From NCBI GenBank assembly GCA_022649165.1, contig JALCNR010000001.1, positions 62,001 to 126,000 on the forward strand: a stretch of 64,000 nucleotides of DNA, in the 5' to 3' direction. Under the pieces are notes generated by a model. It saw nothing but the letters and a program-made list of their open reading frames with translations. It was not told where the DNA came from and did not search any database. Numbering within the stretch: position 1 is the first letter of the stretch; each line of letters begins with the position of its first letter. Source of the stretch: Actinomyces sp. (GTDB lineage Bacteria; Actinomycetota; Actinomycetes; Actinomycetales; Actinomycetaceae). Positions 8,862 through 18,439 of this stretch are shown here, one piece after another. Both the position numbers and the translations under genes were made by a program.

Positions 8862-9494
8862 GTGGACGACCAGTACTTCACCGATTCGGCGCCGGCGGAC
8901 GAGGACGAGCTGCGCACGCTGACCGTGCGCACGCGGGGCCGCGAGCTCCGCATGCAGACCTCCGGACGGGTCTTCTCGAGCCACCGGCTGGACCTGGGCA
9001 CGGCGCAGCTCCTGGACAAGGCGCCGGCTCCTCCCCCGTCGGGCCGGTTCCTGGACCTCGGATGCGGGTGGGGCCCGCTCGCCGTCGTCCTCGCCCTCGA
9101 GGCGCCCCGGGCCGAGATCTGGGCCGTCGACGTCAACTCGCGGGCCGTTGACCTCACCGCGCGCAACGCCGCGGCCAACGGCGCGTCGGGGGTGCGCGCC
9201 CTCCCTGCCGCGGAGGCGTTCGAGCGGGCCCGCCGGGACGGCCTGCGCTTCGACCTCATCTGGTCGAACCCGCCGGTGCGGATCGGGAAAGCCTCCCTGC
9301 ACCGGATGCTCGCCGACTGGCTGGCGCTCCTGGCCGAGGGCGGCGCGGCCTACCTCGTCGTCCAGCGCAACCTCGGCGCGGACTCGCTGAGGGCCTGGTT
9401 GGACGAGAGCGGGCTGCCCACGCGGACCGTCGCCTCGAAGAAGGGCTATCGCATCCTCGAGGTCCGCCCGGGCGGACCTGTCCGGCAGATGTGA
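8862..9494 (+). CDS. class I SAM-dependent methyltransferase, RsmC-like
   Basis: A 210-residue methyltransferase with the SAM-binding motif FLDLGCGWG (residues 63-71), the acidic ribose contact AVDVN (88-92) and the catalytic NPP in WSNPPVRIGK (136-138). NPP followed by a basic loop is typical of base-N methyltransferases of the RsmC/RsmD type (16S rRNA guanine-N2). Only the catalytic half of E. coli RsmC is represented, as usual in Actinobacteria. The start is GTG at 8862, supported by the leaderless -10 and by VDDQYF at the family N terminus. The rRNA target is inferred. Confidence 0.82.
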   Translation: MDDQYFTDSAPADEDELRTLTVRTRGRELRMQTSGRVFSSHRLDLGTAQLLDKAPAPPPSGRFLDLGCGWGPLAVVLALEAPRAEIWAVDVNSRAVDLTARNAAANGASGVRALPAAEAFERARRDGLRFDLIWSNPPVRIGKASLHRMLADWLALLAEGGAAYLVVQRNLGADSLRAWLDESGLPTRTVASKKGYRILEVRPGGPVRQM

Positions 9495-9512
9495 CGGACT
9501 ACGCTTCATGCC

Positions 9513-10112
9513 ATGCAGAGTTCACGCGTGGAGGCGTTCACCGACGGCGTGCTCGCCATCGTGCTCACGATCATGGTGCTGGAGCTCCGCCCGCCGGAGG
9601 GCTCGTCGTGGCCGGACCTCGCGGGGCTGGGGACCTCTCTGCTCACCTACCTGCTGAGTTTCGTCTACGTCGGCATCTACTGGAGCAACCACCACCATCT
9701 GTTCCAACTGGTCGACGTCGTCAGCGGGCCCGTGCTGTGGGCGAATCTGCATCTGCTCTTCTGGCTCACGCTGATCCCCTTCACGACCGCGTGGATGGAC
9801 GACACCGACCTCGCGCAGCTCCCGGTCGCCCTCTACGGGCTGGATCTGGCGCTGTGCGCGGTCGCCTGGCGGATCCTCGAGCACGCCCTCGACCGCGCCG
9901 ATCCCACGGACCGCATCCGCCGGGTGCTGGGCCCCGATCGGAAGTCCTGGACCTCGATCGCGCTGTATGCGCTGGGAGTGGCCCTCTCCTGGGCGGCACC
10001 GGTGGTATCGGTCGTCGTCTACGCCGCGATGGGGGCCGTGTGGTTGGTGCCCGATCGGCGTTTCGAACGTGCCGCCGCGATCGGCAGGGAGTCCGGGGCG
10101 CCTCCGGGCTGA
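9513..10112 (+). CDS. TMEM175 (DUF1211) family potassium channel protein
   Basis: A 199-residue multi-pass membrane protein with the family signature RVEAFTDGVLAI (5-16; usual form R-x3-FSDGV) in the first transmembrane helix, followed by about five more hydrophobic helices and a short polar C terminus. Prokaryotic TMEM175 proteins are tetrameric potassium leak channels. Thr10 replaces the usual serine of FSDGV. TACGCT at 9500-9505 lies exactly 7 bases before the ATG at 9513, so the gene looks leaderless. It starts 18 bases after the methyltransferase gene, on the same strand. Confidence 0.8.
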   Translation: MQSSRVEAFTDGVLAIVLTIMVLELRPPEGSSWPDLAGLGTSLLTYLLSFVYVGIYWSNHHHLFQLVDVVSGPVLWANLHLLFWLTLIPFTTAWMDDTDLAQLPVALYGLDLALCAVAWRILEHALDRADPTDRIRRVLGPDRKSWTSIALYALGVALSWAAPVVSVVVYAAMGAVWLVPDRRFERAAAIGRESGAPPG

Positions 10113-10162
10113 TCACCGCCGCCTCGCGGGAGCAAGAGCCGCCCGCGCGGGAGCCTGGCGGA

Positions 10163-11131
10163 TCAGAGCCGGATCTCGGCGATCTCGACTGCGGGACCCG
10201 AGAGGATCACGGATCCGCCCGGCTCCATGGGGAGCCGGACGCCCACGGTGCCGCCCGGGACGTCGACCCGCCAGTCGGCCGGCGCGCCCCCTTCCACGCC
10301 CCCGCGCCGGATCGCGGCCGCCACGGCCGCCGCGCAGCACCCGGTGCCGCAGGACTGCGTCTCCCCGACGCCGCGCTCGAGGACGCGCATCACCAGATGG
10401 CCCTGCTCCGCATGGCCCTCCGCCTGGGAGCCGGCGCCCCGGCCGGCCCGGTCTTCCGTGACGTCCACCGTCAGCTCCAGGTTCACTCCCTCTGCCGGCC
10501 AGGGGTCGTAGGACGGCCGCAGGCCCGCGGGGGCCGCGAGGACGTCGGCGCCCGGCAGCACCGCCGCCTCAAGCGCCTCGCGCGTGTGCACGTCGATGAC
10601 GGCGTGGGGATTCGGCAGGGCGACGCGGATCGCGTCGAACGCGCCGCGGAGCCCGACCACGCCGACCCGCATGTCAGCGACCCCCGAGGTCGCCGCGGGC
10701 CCCATGTCGACGCTGTACCAGTCGCCGCGGGCGCCCCCGGCCCCGCGGATCCCCCCGGGACCGCCCCCGGGCCCCAGGACCTTCACCCGGCGCGTCCCCC
10801 CGCGCGTGCGGACGGGCAGCGCCTCTCCCTCCTCCAGCGGCGCGAGGCCCGTGCGGCGCAGGTGGTCGACGAAGACGCGGATGCCGTTCCCGCACATCTC
10901 GGCGATCGACCCGTCGGCGTTGCGATAGTCCATGAACCAGGTGCCGTCCTCGCGCACGCAGCGGATGAGGCCGTCCGCCCCGATGCCGGTCGACACCGCG
11001 CACAGCGCCGCCACCGAGGAGGCCGGGACGTCCAGCCCGCCGTCAGGATCGTCCAGGAGGAGGAAGCAATTCCCCGTGCCGTGGGCCTTCGTCAGACGGG
11101 TGCCCGCGGGCAGCCCGAAGTGCGCGGTCAT
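10163..11131 (-). CDS. dapF: diaminopimelate epimerase
   Basis: A 322-residue enzyme converting LL- to meso-diaminopimelate for lysine (and, where used, peptidoglycan) synthesis. Both active-site cysteines are seen: C80 in AEMCGNGIRV and about C261 in GETQSCGTGC. An internal Gly/Pro-rich loop (GPGGGPGGIRGAGGA) sits between the two halves. The ATG at 11131 overlaps the miaA stop as ATGA. A TAGCGT exactly 6 bases before the ATG, within the end of miaA, could provide an additional leaderless start. dapA and dapB are 15 kb away. Confidence 0.95.
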   Translation of the reverse strand: MTAHFGLPAGTRLTKAHGTGNCFLLLDDPDGGLDVPASSVAALCAVSTGIGADGLIRCVREDGTWFMDYRNADGSIAEMCGNGIRVFVDHLRRTGLAPLEEGEALPVRTRGGTRRVKVLGPGGGPGGIRGAGGARGDWYSVDMGPAATSGVADMRVGVVGLRGAFDAIRVALPNPHAVIDVHTREALEAAVLPGADVLAAPAGLRPSYDPWPAEGVNLELTVDVTEDRAGRGAGSQAEGHAEQGHLVMRVLERGVGETQSCGTGCCAAAVAAAIRRGGVEGGAPADWRVDVPGGTVGVRLPMEPGGSVILSGPAVEIAEIRL

Positions 11132-12123
11132 GCCCCCACGCTACCGAGCCCCTCGGCGGCGGAGCGCACGACGTCCACCGCGCGGTCCGCTAGCGCGCGT
11201 CCCCGGGCGTCGACGCCTCCCGCTCCCTCACCGGCCTCGAGCCACACGATGCGGGGGTCCGGCCGGAACCACTTGACCTGGCGGCGGGCCAGCTGCCGGG
11301 TGGCCAGCGCCACGGAGTCCACCGCGTCGTCCTCGCCCATCTCCCCGTCGATGACCGCGAGCGCCTGGGCGTACCCGGTGGCCCGGCGCGCTGTGCGCCC
11401 CTCCCGCAGGCCCGCGGCGATCAGCCCTCGCGTCTCCTCGACCAGCCCGTCCCGGAACATCGCGGCGGCTCGGGCGCCGATGCGCCGGTCCAGCTCCTCC
11501 CAGGGACGCCGCACCCCGATCATGACGGCGGGGGCCTGGAACTCCCGGCGCGGCATGTGCGAGGAGTAGGGCCGCCCGGTGAGCTCAATGACCTCCAGCG
11601 CCCGGACCAGTCGGCGCGCGTTGCGGGGGTCGATGCGCGCGGCCGAGTCCGGGTCCAGGACCTCCAGGCGCGCGTGCAGGCCCCGGGGCCCTCCCGGCCC
11701 CTCGGCCTCGGCCTCCAGGCGCGCGCGGACCCCGGGGTCGGTGCCGGGGAAGTCGATGACGTCGAGGAGGGCGCGCAGGTACAGTCCCGATCCCCCGGCG
11801 ACGAGGGCGACGCCGCCGCGCCCGTGGATGGCCCCGATGTCGCGCCGGGCGTCGCGCTGGTAGGCGGCCACCGAGGCCTCGTCGGTGACGTCGAGGACGT
11901 CGATCTGGTGGTGGGGGACGCCGCGGCGCTCATCGGGAGGGGTCTTCGCGGTGCCGATGTCCATGCCGCGGTAGAGCTGCATCGCATCGGCGCCGACGAG
12001 TTCCGCCGGGGCGGGCGCGCCCAGCGTCCCCGGCAGCATGCCGGCGAGGTCGAGCGCCAGGTCCGACTTCCCCGAGGCCGTCGGCCCGACCACCGCGACG
12101 ATGAGGTCGCGCGGTTCCGTCAT
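11128..12123 (-). CDS. miaA: tRNA dimethylallyltransferase MiaA
   Basis: A 331-residue enzyme adding the isopentenyl group to N6 of A37 in tRNAs reading UNN codons. The P-loop VGPTASGKS is at residues 12-20; the tRNA-binding segment GADAMQLYRGMDIGTAKT follows, with Ala replacing the usual Ser of DSxQ. The ATG at 12123 overlaps the stop of the GNAT gene (ATGA). Its partner miaB, which methylthiolates the same base, is at 14443-15999 on the same strand. The order GNAT-miaA-dapF forms one tightly coupled operon. Confidence 0.95.
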   Translation of the reverse strand: MTEPRDLIVAVVGPTASGKSDLALDLAGMLPGTLGAPAPAELVGADAMQLYRGMDIGTAKTPPDERRGVPHHQIDVLDVTDEASVAAYQRDARRDIGAIHGRGGVALVAGGSGLYLRALLDVIDFPGTDPGVRARLEAEAEGPGGPRGLHARLEVLDPDSAARIDPRNARRLVRALEVIELTGRPYSSHMPRREFQAPAVMIGVRRPWEELDRRIGARAAAMFRDGLVEETRGLIAAGLREGRTARRATGYAQALAVIDGEMGEDDAVDSVALATRQLARRQVKWFRPDPRIVWLEAGEGAGGVDARGRALADRAVDVVRSAAEGLGSVGA

Positions 12124-13343
12124 CCCCCGGCCTCCCCGGCCGCAGTCCTCTCCCAGCACACGCTCACGGCGACCGGCCGGAAACCGATCCGCGTGTTCAT
12201 GGCAATGACCGGCGTGTTCTCGCCCTCGGTCCACGTGTAGACCCGGCGGACGCCGGGATGGCGGGCGAGCAGCTCCCGGAGGTTCACGCGCTTCATCCAT
12301 CCGGCCAGCCCGTGCCCGCGGTGGTCGGCCCGCACCAAGGTGCCCTGCTGGAACACGACCTCGGGCAGACCCGGCGGGACCATGAGCGTCGTCCAGCCCA
12401 CAAGTTCGCCGCCCACGGGGCGCACCGCCGTGGTCACCCACTCGCGGCCGCATCGCTCGGCCAGGGCCTCCTTGCGCATGACGCGCCCGTCATCCCAGGC
12501 TCCTGGCTCCACCGTCATCTCGCCCGAGGGCATGTCCGTGGCTGCGAGCGCGTAGATGCGGGCCAGCTGGTCCAGGAGATGCTCGGGGCTGCGCGGCCCG
12601 GACCAGGACACGGCCTCGTAGCCGGGCGCCTCGCCCAAGGGAACTCCGTCCCCCTCAGGCTCCGCCGTCCCGGCGACATCCAGGCAGGTCACCCACTCGG
12701 CGTGCACCGGGCGGTAGGCCCGCGCGCGCAGCAGGTCGGTGAACCCCGTGCGCATCGGGGAGGCCACGTCCCCGTCGCCGGGGACCGGCGTCGCCACCCC
12801 GGAGACGGCCTGGGGCGAGCCGGTCTGCGCCCAGCCGGGGCAGTCCGTCCACACCTGCAGTACCGGGCGCCCCCATGCCGCCGCGACCGTCTCGCCGAGA
12901 GCCGTCAGCAGGTCGGGGAGCCGGGAATCGCCCCAGCCCGGGGCCACCATGACGTCGATCTCGGCCCGGTGGGGATCGCTGGTCAGCGACGCGCTGACCT
13001 CCACGCTGCCGACGACCGCGGCCGGTGTTTCCGGCGCCGCCGATCCGGAATCCCAGGCGGGGACGGCCTCGTCCGGGGACGGGGCACGGGCGCCACCCAC
13101 CCGGGCGAGCCACTCGTCCACGCCCCGTCCTCCCCCGTCGAGGACCGCCGCCACGCGGAGGCGCCTGGTGTCCGCATCCGAAGCGAGCGCCCGGTACTCC
13201 TGAGCCGAGGTCGTGAGGTCCTCTCGGCCCACCAGGCGCAGGGAATGCGCCCGGCTCAGCCCCTCCAGGCCCTCCAAGAAGACCCCTGGAGCCTCCGCCT
13301 CGCCGGCATCGGGCAGGCGCGCCAAGCGGATCGTCGCGGTCAT
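12120..13343 (-). CDS. GNAT family N-acetyltransferase, tandem-domain
   Basis: A 407-residue protein with two GNAT-like halves. The C-terminal half has a clear acetyl-CoA loop (VRADHRGHGLAGWMKR, near 335-350) and the late motif ENTPVIAMNTRIGF; the N-terminal half is degenerate. Substrate unknown; actinobacterial tandem GNATs include MshD-like enzymes, but nothing here points to mycothiol. The ATG at 13343 is chosen because TAGACT (13355-13350) lies exactly 6 bases upstream, a leaderless arrangement; a GTG two codons earlier would abut the -10. It is the first gene of the GNAT-miaA-dapF operon and is divergent from the YbjN genes. Confidence 0.75.
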   Translation of the reverse strand: MTATIRLARLPDAGEAEAPGVFLEGLEGLSRAHSLRLVGREDLTTSAQEYRALASDADTRRLRVAAVLDGGGRGVDEWLARVGGARAPSPDEAVPAWDSGSAAPETPAAVVGSVEVSASLTSDPHRAEIDVMVAPGWGDSRLPDLLTALGETVAAAWGRPVLQVWTDCPGWAQTGSPQAVSGVATPVPGDGDVASPMRTGFTDLLRARAYRPVHAEWVTCLDVAGTAEPEGDGVPLGEAPGYEAVSWSGPRSPEHLLDQLARIYALAATDMPSGEMTVEPGAWDDGRVMRKEALAERCGREWVTTAVRPVGGELVGWTTLMVPPGLPEVVFQQGTLVRADHRGHGLAGWMKRVNLRELLARHPGVRRVYTWTEGENTPVIAMNTRIGFRPVAVSVCWERTAAGEAGG

Positions 13344-13424
13344 GGCCACAGTCTAGGGGCCTCCCTCCGGCCGCCACGCCCGCCCGCGCCGGAGCGCCCG
13401 GAGGGGATCATCTAGGGTGGAGGC

Positions 13425-13871
13425 ATGACTGCCAGCATCCCCGCCCCCATGACCCGCGACCGGGTGGCGACGGCAGTGCGCGAGGCCGGGCTCATCCCCT
13501 TCCTCGGGGACTCCGACCAGGTGGCGGCCATCGTGCCGCGGCACGTCGTGCGCATCGTGGTGCCCGAGGGACGCCCTCCGCAGGGCGTCGCCGAGTGGCC
13601 GCGTTCGCTCGCCATCCGCCACGCGCCCGCCATCGCCGAGGTCGTCCGCCAGTTCAACGCGACGACCTACCTGCCCAAGATGACGACGACCGTCACGGAC
13701 CGCGGTCAGATCCGCGTCCTGCTCCAGCACACCTTCAACTGGGGTGGCGGCGCCACCGACGCGCAGGCCTCCGCCGAGGTCCGGCAGTTCATCCTCGCCA
13801 GCCTGGCCGCGTTCAACACGCTCGACGCGAAGTTCCCGGACCCCTGGGCGAAGGAGGACAGCGATGGCTGA
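13425..13871 (+). CDS. YbjN domain-containing protein (first of a pair)
   Basis: A 148-residue protein of the YbjN/type III secretion chaperone-like fold family. The conserved features are the N-terminal R-x-x-V motif, FLGDSDQVA and the late NHTFNWGGG-like segment (LQHTFNWGGGATDAQ). Function is poorly known; YbjN proteins in Actinobacteria often come as pairs. TAGGGT at 13413-13418 sits exactly 6 bases before the ATG, pointing to a leaderless mRNA. Its end overlaps the next gene by 8 bases. Confidence 0.75.
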   Translation: MTASIPAPMTRDRVATAVREAGLIPFLGDSDQVAAIVPRHVVRIVVPEGRPPQGVAEWPRSLAIRHAPAIAEVVRQFNATTYLPKMTTTVTDRGQIRVLLQHTFNWGGGATDAQASAEVRQFILASLAAFNTLDAKFPDPWAKEDSDG

Positions 13872-14415
13872 GTGGAAGACCTGGTCGCTGGGGGGAGCAT
13901 CCGGGAAGGAACCGCACGGGGACGGGGGCCGCAACGAACCAGGGAGGCCCCTGCCTCCCGATGCGGCCGAGAGATGGGGGACGGAGGTCACGCCCTTCAC
14001 CCTGGAGCGCGCGGCCCGGGTCGTGCAGGGCGACGGATTCCCCGTGACCCGTGACGAGGCGGCGATCGGAGTGCTCATCAACTCCCTGCCGATGCGCCTC
14101 CACCGGGAGCCCGCCGACGCCCCCTGGGCCCAGTTCGAGGCGCACGTGCCCCTGCCCGACGGCATGGACGAGGGCGCTCCGGATCCCTTCGACCTCCAAC
14201 AGACCGCGAACGCCTGGAACTCTCAGCATCTGCAGCCCACCGTCATCCCGGCGCGCAGCGACGAGCGGTTCTTCTTCCACCTCTCGACGCGGTTCTTCGT
14301 CGGCGAGGGGCTCTCGGACCGCCAGATCCATCTCATGATCGCGCGGGGGGTCGTCGTCACGCTCCAGGCCGCGCGCCAGCTGCCCGGTCTGGTCACGCCG
14401 CCTGAGGACGCCTGA
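13864..14415 (+). CDS. YbjN domain-containing protein (second of a pair)
   Basis: A 183-residue YbjN-family protein with a charged N-terminal extension (about 40 residues) before the domain (FTLERAARVVQGDGF...). The segment RFFFHLSTRFFVGEGLSDRQ resembles the family's core strand-helix. The ATG at 13864 overlaps the previous stop by 8 bases (translational coupling). The two YbjN proteins likely work together, perhaps as a heterodimer; this is inference. It ends in a terminator shared with miaB. Confidence 0.72.
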   Translation: MAEWKTWSLGGASGKEPHGDGGRNEPGRPLPPDAAERWGTEVTPFTLERAARVVQGDGFPVTRDEAAIGVLINSLPMRLHREPADAPWAQFEAHVPLPDGMDEGAPDPFDLQQTANAWNSQHLQPTVIPARSDERFFFHLSTRFFVGEGLSDRQIHLMIARGVVVTLQAARQLPGLVTPPEDA

Positions 14416-14447
14416 CCCGCCCGTCCCGCGCCGGCGGGCGGGTCAGG
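14411..14447. terminator. bidirectional terminator embedding both convergent stop codons
   Basis: A perfect 13-bp stem (14411-14423 with 14435-14447) and an 11-base loop. The TGA of the second YbjN gene (14413-14415) lies in the left arm and the TGA of miaB (14443-14445) at the mirror position in the right arm. Confidence 0.85.
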
Positions 14448-15999
14448 CCCCCACGCGCAGCCGCGGCATGCCCAGGGCGACCCGCGGATCCTCCTCGCGG
14501 GACTGGCGGGCCTGCCAGGCGTCGCCCGAGCGGGTGCGGCGCACGGCGAACAGGCCATCCGGTGTCAGCGCCGAGTCGGCGATCAGGTGGTGCGGGGCGC
14601 CGTGGGTGACGACCGCCCGCACGACGTCGCCGGGCCGGGGCCGGGCCTCCTGGTCGAGTCCGGCCGGCAGGGCGACGTGGACCAGCCGGTTGTCGCGCGC
14701 GCGACCGGAGATCCGGTGGGTGCCGGCGTCCTTGCGTCCCTCGCCCTCGGCGACGAGCACCTCGACCTCGCGGCCCGCGAGGGCGGCGTTGTCCTCGGCG
14801 CAGATGCGCTCCTGGAGGGCGACGAGGCGCTGGTAGCGCTCGGAGGCGACCTCGGGGGGCACCTGATCCGCCCTGTCGGCGGCGGGCGTGCCCGGCCGGG
14901 GGCTGTAGAGGAAGGTGAAGGCGCCGGCGAAACGCGCCTGCTCGACGACCTCGAGGGTCTGACGGAAGTCGTCCTCGGTCTCGCCGGGGAAACCGACGAT
15001 GATGTCCGTGGTGATCGCGGCGTCGGGGATCGCGGCGCGCACGCGCTCCAAGATGCCGAGGAACCGGGCGCGGCGGTACGAGCGGCGCATCTGGCGCAGC
15101 ACGGCGTCCGACCCCGACTGCAGCGGCATGTGCAGGCTCGGCATGACGGTGGGGGTCTCGGCCATCGCGGAGATGACGTCGTCGGTGAAGGCGGCCGGAT
15201 GGGGACTGGTGAAGCGCACGCGCTCCAGTCCGGGTGTCGCCCCGACCTCGCGCAAGAGCCGCGCGAAGGCGCCGCGCTCGCCGAAGCCCACCCCGTAGGA
15301 GTTGACGTTCTGCCCGAGCAGCGTCACCTCGAGGGCTCCCTCGGCCACGACGGCACGCACCTCGTCGAGGATCTCGCCGGGACGGCGGTCGCGCTCCCGT
15401 CCGCGCAGGCGCGGCACGATGCAGAAGGTGCAGGTGTTGTTGCACCCCACGGAGATCGACACCCAGGCCGAGGAGGCGCTCTCCCGGTGTGTCGGCAGCG
15501 TCGAGGGGAAGGTCTTGAGCGATTCCTCGATCTCGACGGCGGCCTCGCGGTTGTGCGCGGCCCGGCGCAGCAGGGCGGGCAGGACGTCGATGTTGTGCGT
15601 GCCGAACACGGCGTCCACCCACGGCGCCCTCTCCAGGATCCCGTCGCGCATCTGCTGGGCGAGGCATCCCCCGACCGCGATCTGCATGCCCGGCCGCGCG
15701 CGCTTGACGGCGGCGAGCTGGCCGAGGTTGCCGAAGAGCCGGGTGGCGGCGTTCTCGCGCACCGAGCAGGTGTTGATGACGACCACGTCGGCGCCCATGT
15801 CTCCGGCCTCGGTCGCGCGGGCGGCCGCGGCCGGGACCTCCTCGACGGGGAGCAGGCCCTCGGCCTCCAGCAGGCCCGCCATGCGCTCGGAATCGTGCTC
15901 GTTCATCTGGCAGCCGAGCGTGCGCACCGCGTAGGTGCGGACGGAGGAGCCGGACGAGGTGCGGAGGCGGGGGGTCGTCGGGATCGCGGTGTCGCTCAC
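14443..15999 (-). CDS. miaB: tRNA-2-methylthio-N6-dimethylallyladenosine synthase MiaB
   Basis: A 518-residue radical-SAM methylthiotransferase acting on i6A37 of tRNA. The UPF0004 domain supplies cluster-binding C30, C78 and C112; the radical SAM motif is C186-C190-C193 in GCNNTCTFC; a C-terminal TRAM domain follows ([13 protein letters not shown] region). The GTG at 15999 is the first credible start; a 20-residue unstructured leader precedes the conserved [16 protein letters not shown]. It is convergent with the YbjN pair. Functionally it follows MiaA. Confidence 0.95.
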   Translation of the reverse strand: MSDTAIPTTPRLRTSSGSSVRTYAVRTLGCQMNEHDSERMAGLLEAEGLLPVEEVPAAAARATEAGDMGADVVVINTCSVRENAATRLFGNLGQLAAVKRARPGMQIAVGGCLAQQMRDGILERAPWVDAVFGTHNIDVLPALLRRAAHNREAAVEIEESLKTFPSTLPTHRESASSAWVSISVGCNNTCTFCIVPRLRGRERDRRPGEILDEVRAVVAEGALEVTLLGQNVNSYGVGFGERGAFARLLREVGATPGLERVRFTSPHPAAFTDDVISAMAETPTVMPSLHMPLQSGSDAVLRQMRRSYRRARFLGILERVRAAIPDAAITTDIIVGFPGETEDDFRQTLEVVEQARFAGAFTFLYSPRPGTPAADRADQVPPEVASERYQRLVALQERICAEDNAALAGREVEVLVAEGEGRKDAGTHRISGRARDNRLVHVALPAGLDQEARPRPGDVVRAVVTHGAPHHLIADSALTPDGLFAVRRTRSGDAWQARQSREEDPRVALGMPRLRVGA

Positions 16000-16027
16000 C
16001 CGCGAGATTCTACCCGGGGGGATCGAC

Positions 16028-16044
16028 GAGGGCGTCCCGCCCTC
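16028..16044 (-). terminator. terminator of the recA-recX-cinA operon
   Basis: GAGGGCG-TCC-CGCCCTC is a perfect 7-bp stem with a 3-base loop, 2 bases past the cinA stop and 30 bases before the miaB start on the same strand. Confidence 0.65.
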
Positions 16045-16045
16045 T

Positions 16046-16528
16046 TCAGGCCCGCCCCTCGACGCCGAGCGCGTCCGCGAGCAGCCTGAGGGCGGCCTCC
16101 ACGCTGCCTGCGCGGACCGAGGAGCGGTCGCCCGGCAGGCACAGCTCGCGGTGGACCTCGCGCTCGGGGGTCACGCAGGCGATGTGCACCGTGCCTGCGG
16201 GACGGCCGTCGGAGGGACCGGGCCCCGCGACGCCGGTGGTCGACAGCGCGACGTCCGCGCCCATCAGGCGGCGCGCCCCGCGCGCCATCTGCAGGGCGAC
16301 CTCCCGGTCGACAGGGCCGGTGCGCGCCAGTTGCCGGGGGTCCACGCCCAGCACCTGCGCCTTGAGCTCGGTCGCGTAGACGCACACCCCTCCGCGCACC
16401 GTCTCCGAGGCGCCGGGCACGTCGACCATCCGGGCGCACAGGGCGCCGCCCGTCAGGGACTCCGCGGTCGCGATGGTGAGGCGGCGGCGGATCAGCAGAC
16501 GGACCAGCGCGGTGGCATCAACGGACAT
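16046..16528 (-). CDS. CinA C-terminal domain protein (PncC-type nicotinamide-nucleotide amidase)
   Basis: A 160-residue single-domain protein with the CinA-C landmarks [21 protein letters not shown] (residues about 20-40), [17 protein letters not shown] and [20 protein letters not shown]. The family deamidates NMN to nicotinate mononucleotide in pyridine nucleotide salvage; the N-terminal competence domain of full CinA is absent. The ATG at 16528 is 4 bases after recX. TAGCCT (16540-16535), spanning the recX stop, lies exactly 6 bases upstream of the ATG, so a separate leaderless transcript is possible in addition to operon readthrough. Confidence 0.88.
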   Translation of the reverse strand: MSVDATALVRLLIRRRLTIATAESLTGGALCARMVDVPGASETVRGGVCVYATELKAQVLGVDPRQLARTGPVDREVALQMARGARRLMGADVALSTTGVAGPGPSDGRPAGTVHIACVTPEREVHRELCLPGDRSSVRAGSVEAALRLLADALGVEGRA

Positions 16529-16532
16529 GAGC

Positions 16533-17132
16533 TCAGGCTAGATCCTCCGCATCGCGGCCGTTGAGTGCCTCGGTGACGACTGAGACGCACACGTCGCCCG
16601 GGTATCCCTTCCGTGCGAGCATGGCGGTGAGGCGCCGGAAGGCGGCGTCGCGGCCGATCCCTCGCATCGAGCGCAGCCGGGCCGCCACGAGGGCCTCGGC
16701 ACGGGCATGCTGGTCGTCGCGTCCCACCTGGGCCATGGCTCGGGCGATATCGCCGTCGCCGACGTCTCTGCGACGCAGCTCCTCGGCGACGGCCTGCCCC
16801 ACCTTGCCCGAACGGAACCGGTCGCGCACCAGGGCCGCGGCATAGGCGGCGTCGTCGATCAAGCCGACGCGCTCCAGCCGGTCCAGGACGTCCTCGGCGA
16901 CGGACGGCGCGAAGCCCCGCCGGAGGATCGCCTGGCGCAGCTCCCCGCGCGAGCAGGACCGGGCGTCGAGCCGGCGCAGCGCCACCTCCCGGGCCGCCTC
17001 CACCGCCGCGGCGCCCGTCAGCGCCGCATTGCGTTCACGCGCCCGGGCGAGTCTCTCCCCCGGCGTCGTGCGCCTCCGGTCGGCCTCCTCCTGCCCCTCG
17101 GGATGGGTCTCCGGATCGACGTAGCGGACCAC
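16533..17132 (-). CDS. recX: regulatory protein RecX
   Basis: A 199-residue modulator that inhibits RecA filament growth. It has three-helix RecX repeats (REVALRRLDARSCSRGELRQ, then DRLERVGLIDDAAYA and FRSGKVGQAVAEELRRR). The GTG at 17132 is chosen because GGGAGGAG lies just upstream, overlapping the recA stop; the longer open frame upstream is a shadow of recA. A charged 30-residue N-terminal tail (DPETHPEGQEEADRRR) precedes the domain. It is coexpressed with recA, 13 bases downstream. Confidence 0.93.
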   Translation of the reverse strand: MVRYVDPETHPEGQEEADRRRTTPGERLARARERNAALTGAAAVEAAREVALRRLDARSCSRGELRQAILRRGFAPSVAEDVLDRLERVGLIDDAAYAAALVRDRFRSGKVGQAVAEELRRRDVGDGDIARAMAQVGRDDQHARAEALVAARLRSMRGIGRDAAFRRLTAMLARKGYPGDVCVSVVTEALNGRDAEDLA

Positions 17133-17145
17133 CGGCTCCTCCCCC

Positions 17146-18267
17146 TCAGAAACCGGCGTCCTCGGACGGGTCGGCCTCCGCGCCCGGGCCGCCCGCGGTC
17201 CCCGCCGCCGATGACGGCTCGTCCCCGTCCTCCTGCTCGGGGTCTGCAGCGATGCCGACGGCCACCAGGATCCTGTGCTCGATCTCATCGGCGAGCGCGG
17301 GGTTGTCGACGAGGAACTGACGGACATTCTCCTTGCCCTGCCCCAGCTGGTCGTCCCCGTAGGTGAACCAGGAACCGGACTTGCGGATGATGCCGTTGTC
17401 GACTCCCATGTCGATGAGGGAGCCCTCACGGGAGATCCCCTTGCCGTAGAGCATGTCGAATTCGGCCTGCTTGAAGGGCGGGGCCATCTTGTTCTTCACG
17501 ACCTTCGCCCGCGTGCGGTTGCCGACGGCCTGGTCGCCCTCTTTGAGGGTCTGGATCCGGCGCACGTCGATGCGCACCGACGCGTAGAACTTGAGGGCCT
17601 TGCCCCCCGTGGTCGTCTCCGGCGAGCCGAAGAAGACGCCGATCTTCTCGCGCAGCTGGTTGATGAAGATCGCCGTCGTCCTGGTCGAGGAGAGCACGCC
17701 CGCGAGCTTGCGCAGGGCCTGGCTCATCAGGCGCGCCTGGAGGCCGACGTGGGAGTCGCCCATCTCGCCCTCGATCTCCGCCTTGGGGACCAGGGCCGCC
17801 ACCGAGTCGATGACGATGATGTCGATGCCGCCGGACCGGATGAGCATGTCCGCGATCTCCAGAGCCTGTTCGCCGGTGTCGGGTTGGGAAACCAGGAGGT
17901 CGTCTGTGTTCACCCCCAGCGCCTTCGCATAGGTGGGGTCCAGGGCGTGCTCGGCGTCGATGAAGGCGGCGTTGCCCCCGGCCTTCTGCGCGTTGGCCAC
18001 CGCGTGGAGGGCCAGCGTGGTCTTGCCGGAGGACTCGGGACCGTAGATCTCGACGATGCGGCCCCGCGGCAGCCCGCCGATGCCCAGCGCCACGTCGAGG
18101 GCCAGGGAGCCCGTGGGGATCACCTCGATGCCGGCATGGACCTCGTCCCCCAGGCGCATGACGGAGCCCTTGCCGAACTGCTTGTCGATCTGGGACAGGG
18201 CCAGTTCCAGAGCCTTGTCCCGATCCGTGGTCCCGTTCGCGCCCGCGCGCGCCATCGCCTTGGCCAT
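17146..18267 (-). CDS. recA: recombinase RecA
   Basis: A 373-residue strand-exchange ATPase and coprotease for LexA. Walker A GPESSGKT is at residues 76-83, Walker [11 protein letters not shown] near 153-162, and the DNA-binding loop L2 contains [10 protein letters not shown]. The C terminus ends in an acidic tail. No intein is present. The ATG at 18267 has GAGGAG upstream. The leader is about 170 bases and carries a LexA box and a TACGCT -10. Confidence 0.98.
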   Translation of the reverse strand: MAKAMARAGANGTTDRDKALELALSQIDKQFGKGSVMRLGDEVHAGIEVIPTGSLALDVALGIGGLPRGRIVEIYGPESSGKTTLALHAVANAQKAGGNAAFIDAEHALDPTYAKALGVNTDDLLVSQPDTGEQALEIADMLIRSGGIDIIVIDSVAALVPKAEIEGEMGDSHVGLQARLMSQALRKLAGVLSSTRTTAIFINQLREKIGVFFGSPETTTGGKALKFYASVRIDVRRIQTLKEGDQAVGNRTRAKVVKNKMAPPFKQAEFDMLYGKGISREGSLIDMGVDNGIIRKSGSWFTYGDDQLGQGKENVRQFLVDNPALADEIEHRILVAVGIAADPEQEDGDEPSSAAGTAGGPGAEADPSEDAGF

Positions 18268-18439
18268 TGTGGTCTCCTCGCGTCCTGGGGCCTCTCCGGC
18301 CCACCCGATCTGGCTGGTCTGGTGTCATGCGGTCCCCTCTCCGGGGCGCATGGATGACGGTATGCCCGACCATCGGCACCTGGGTCGCGCGTTCCGTCCG
18401 GTTGTGGACGGGACGCGCTCCAGTCGCATCTGGTGGACA

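Noticed and set aside
12124-12453. N-terminal extension of MiaA by 110 codons
   Set aside because: It is a shadow of the overlapping GNAT gene; the family start is at 12123, where ATGA overlap supports it.
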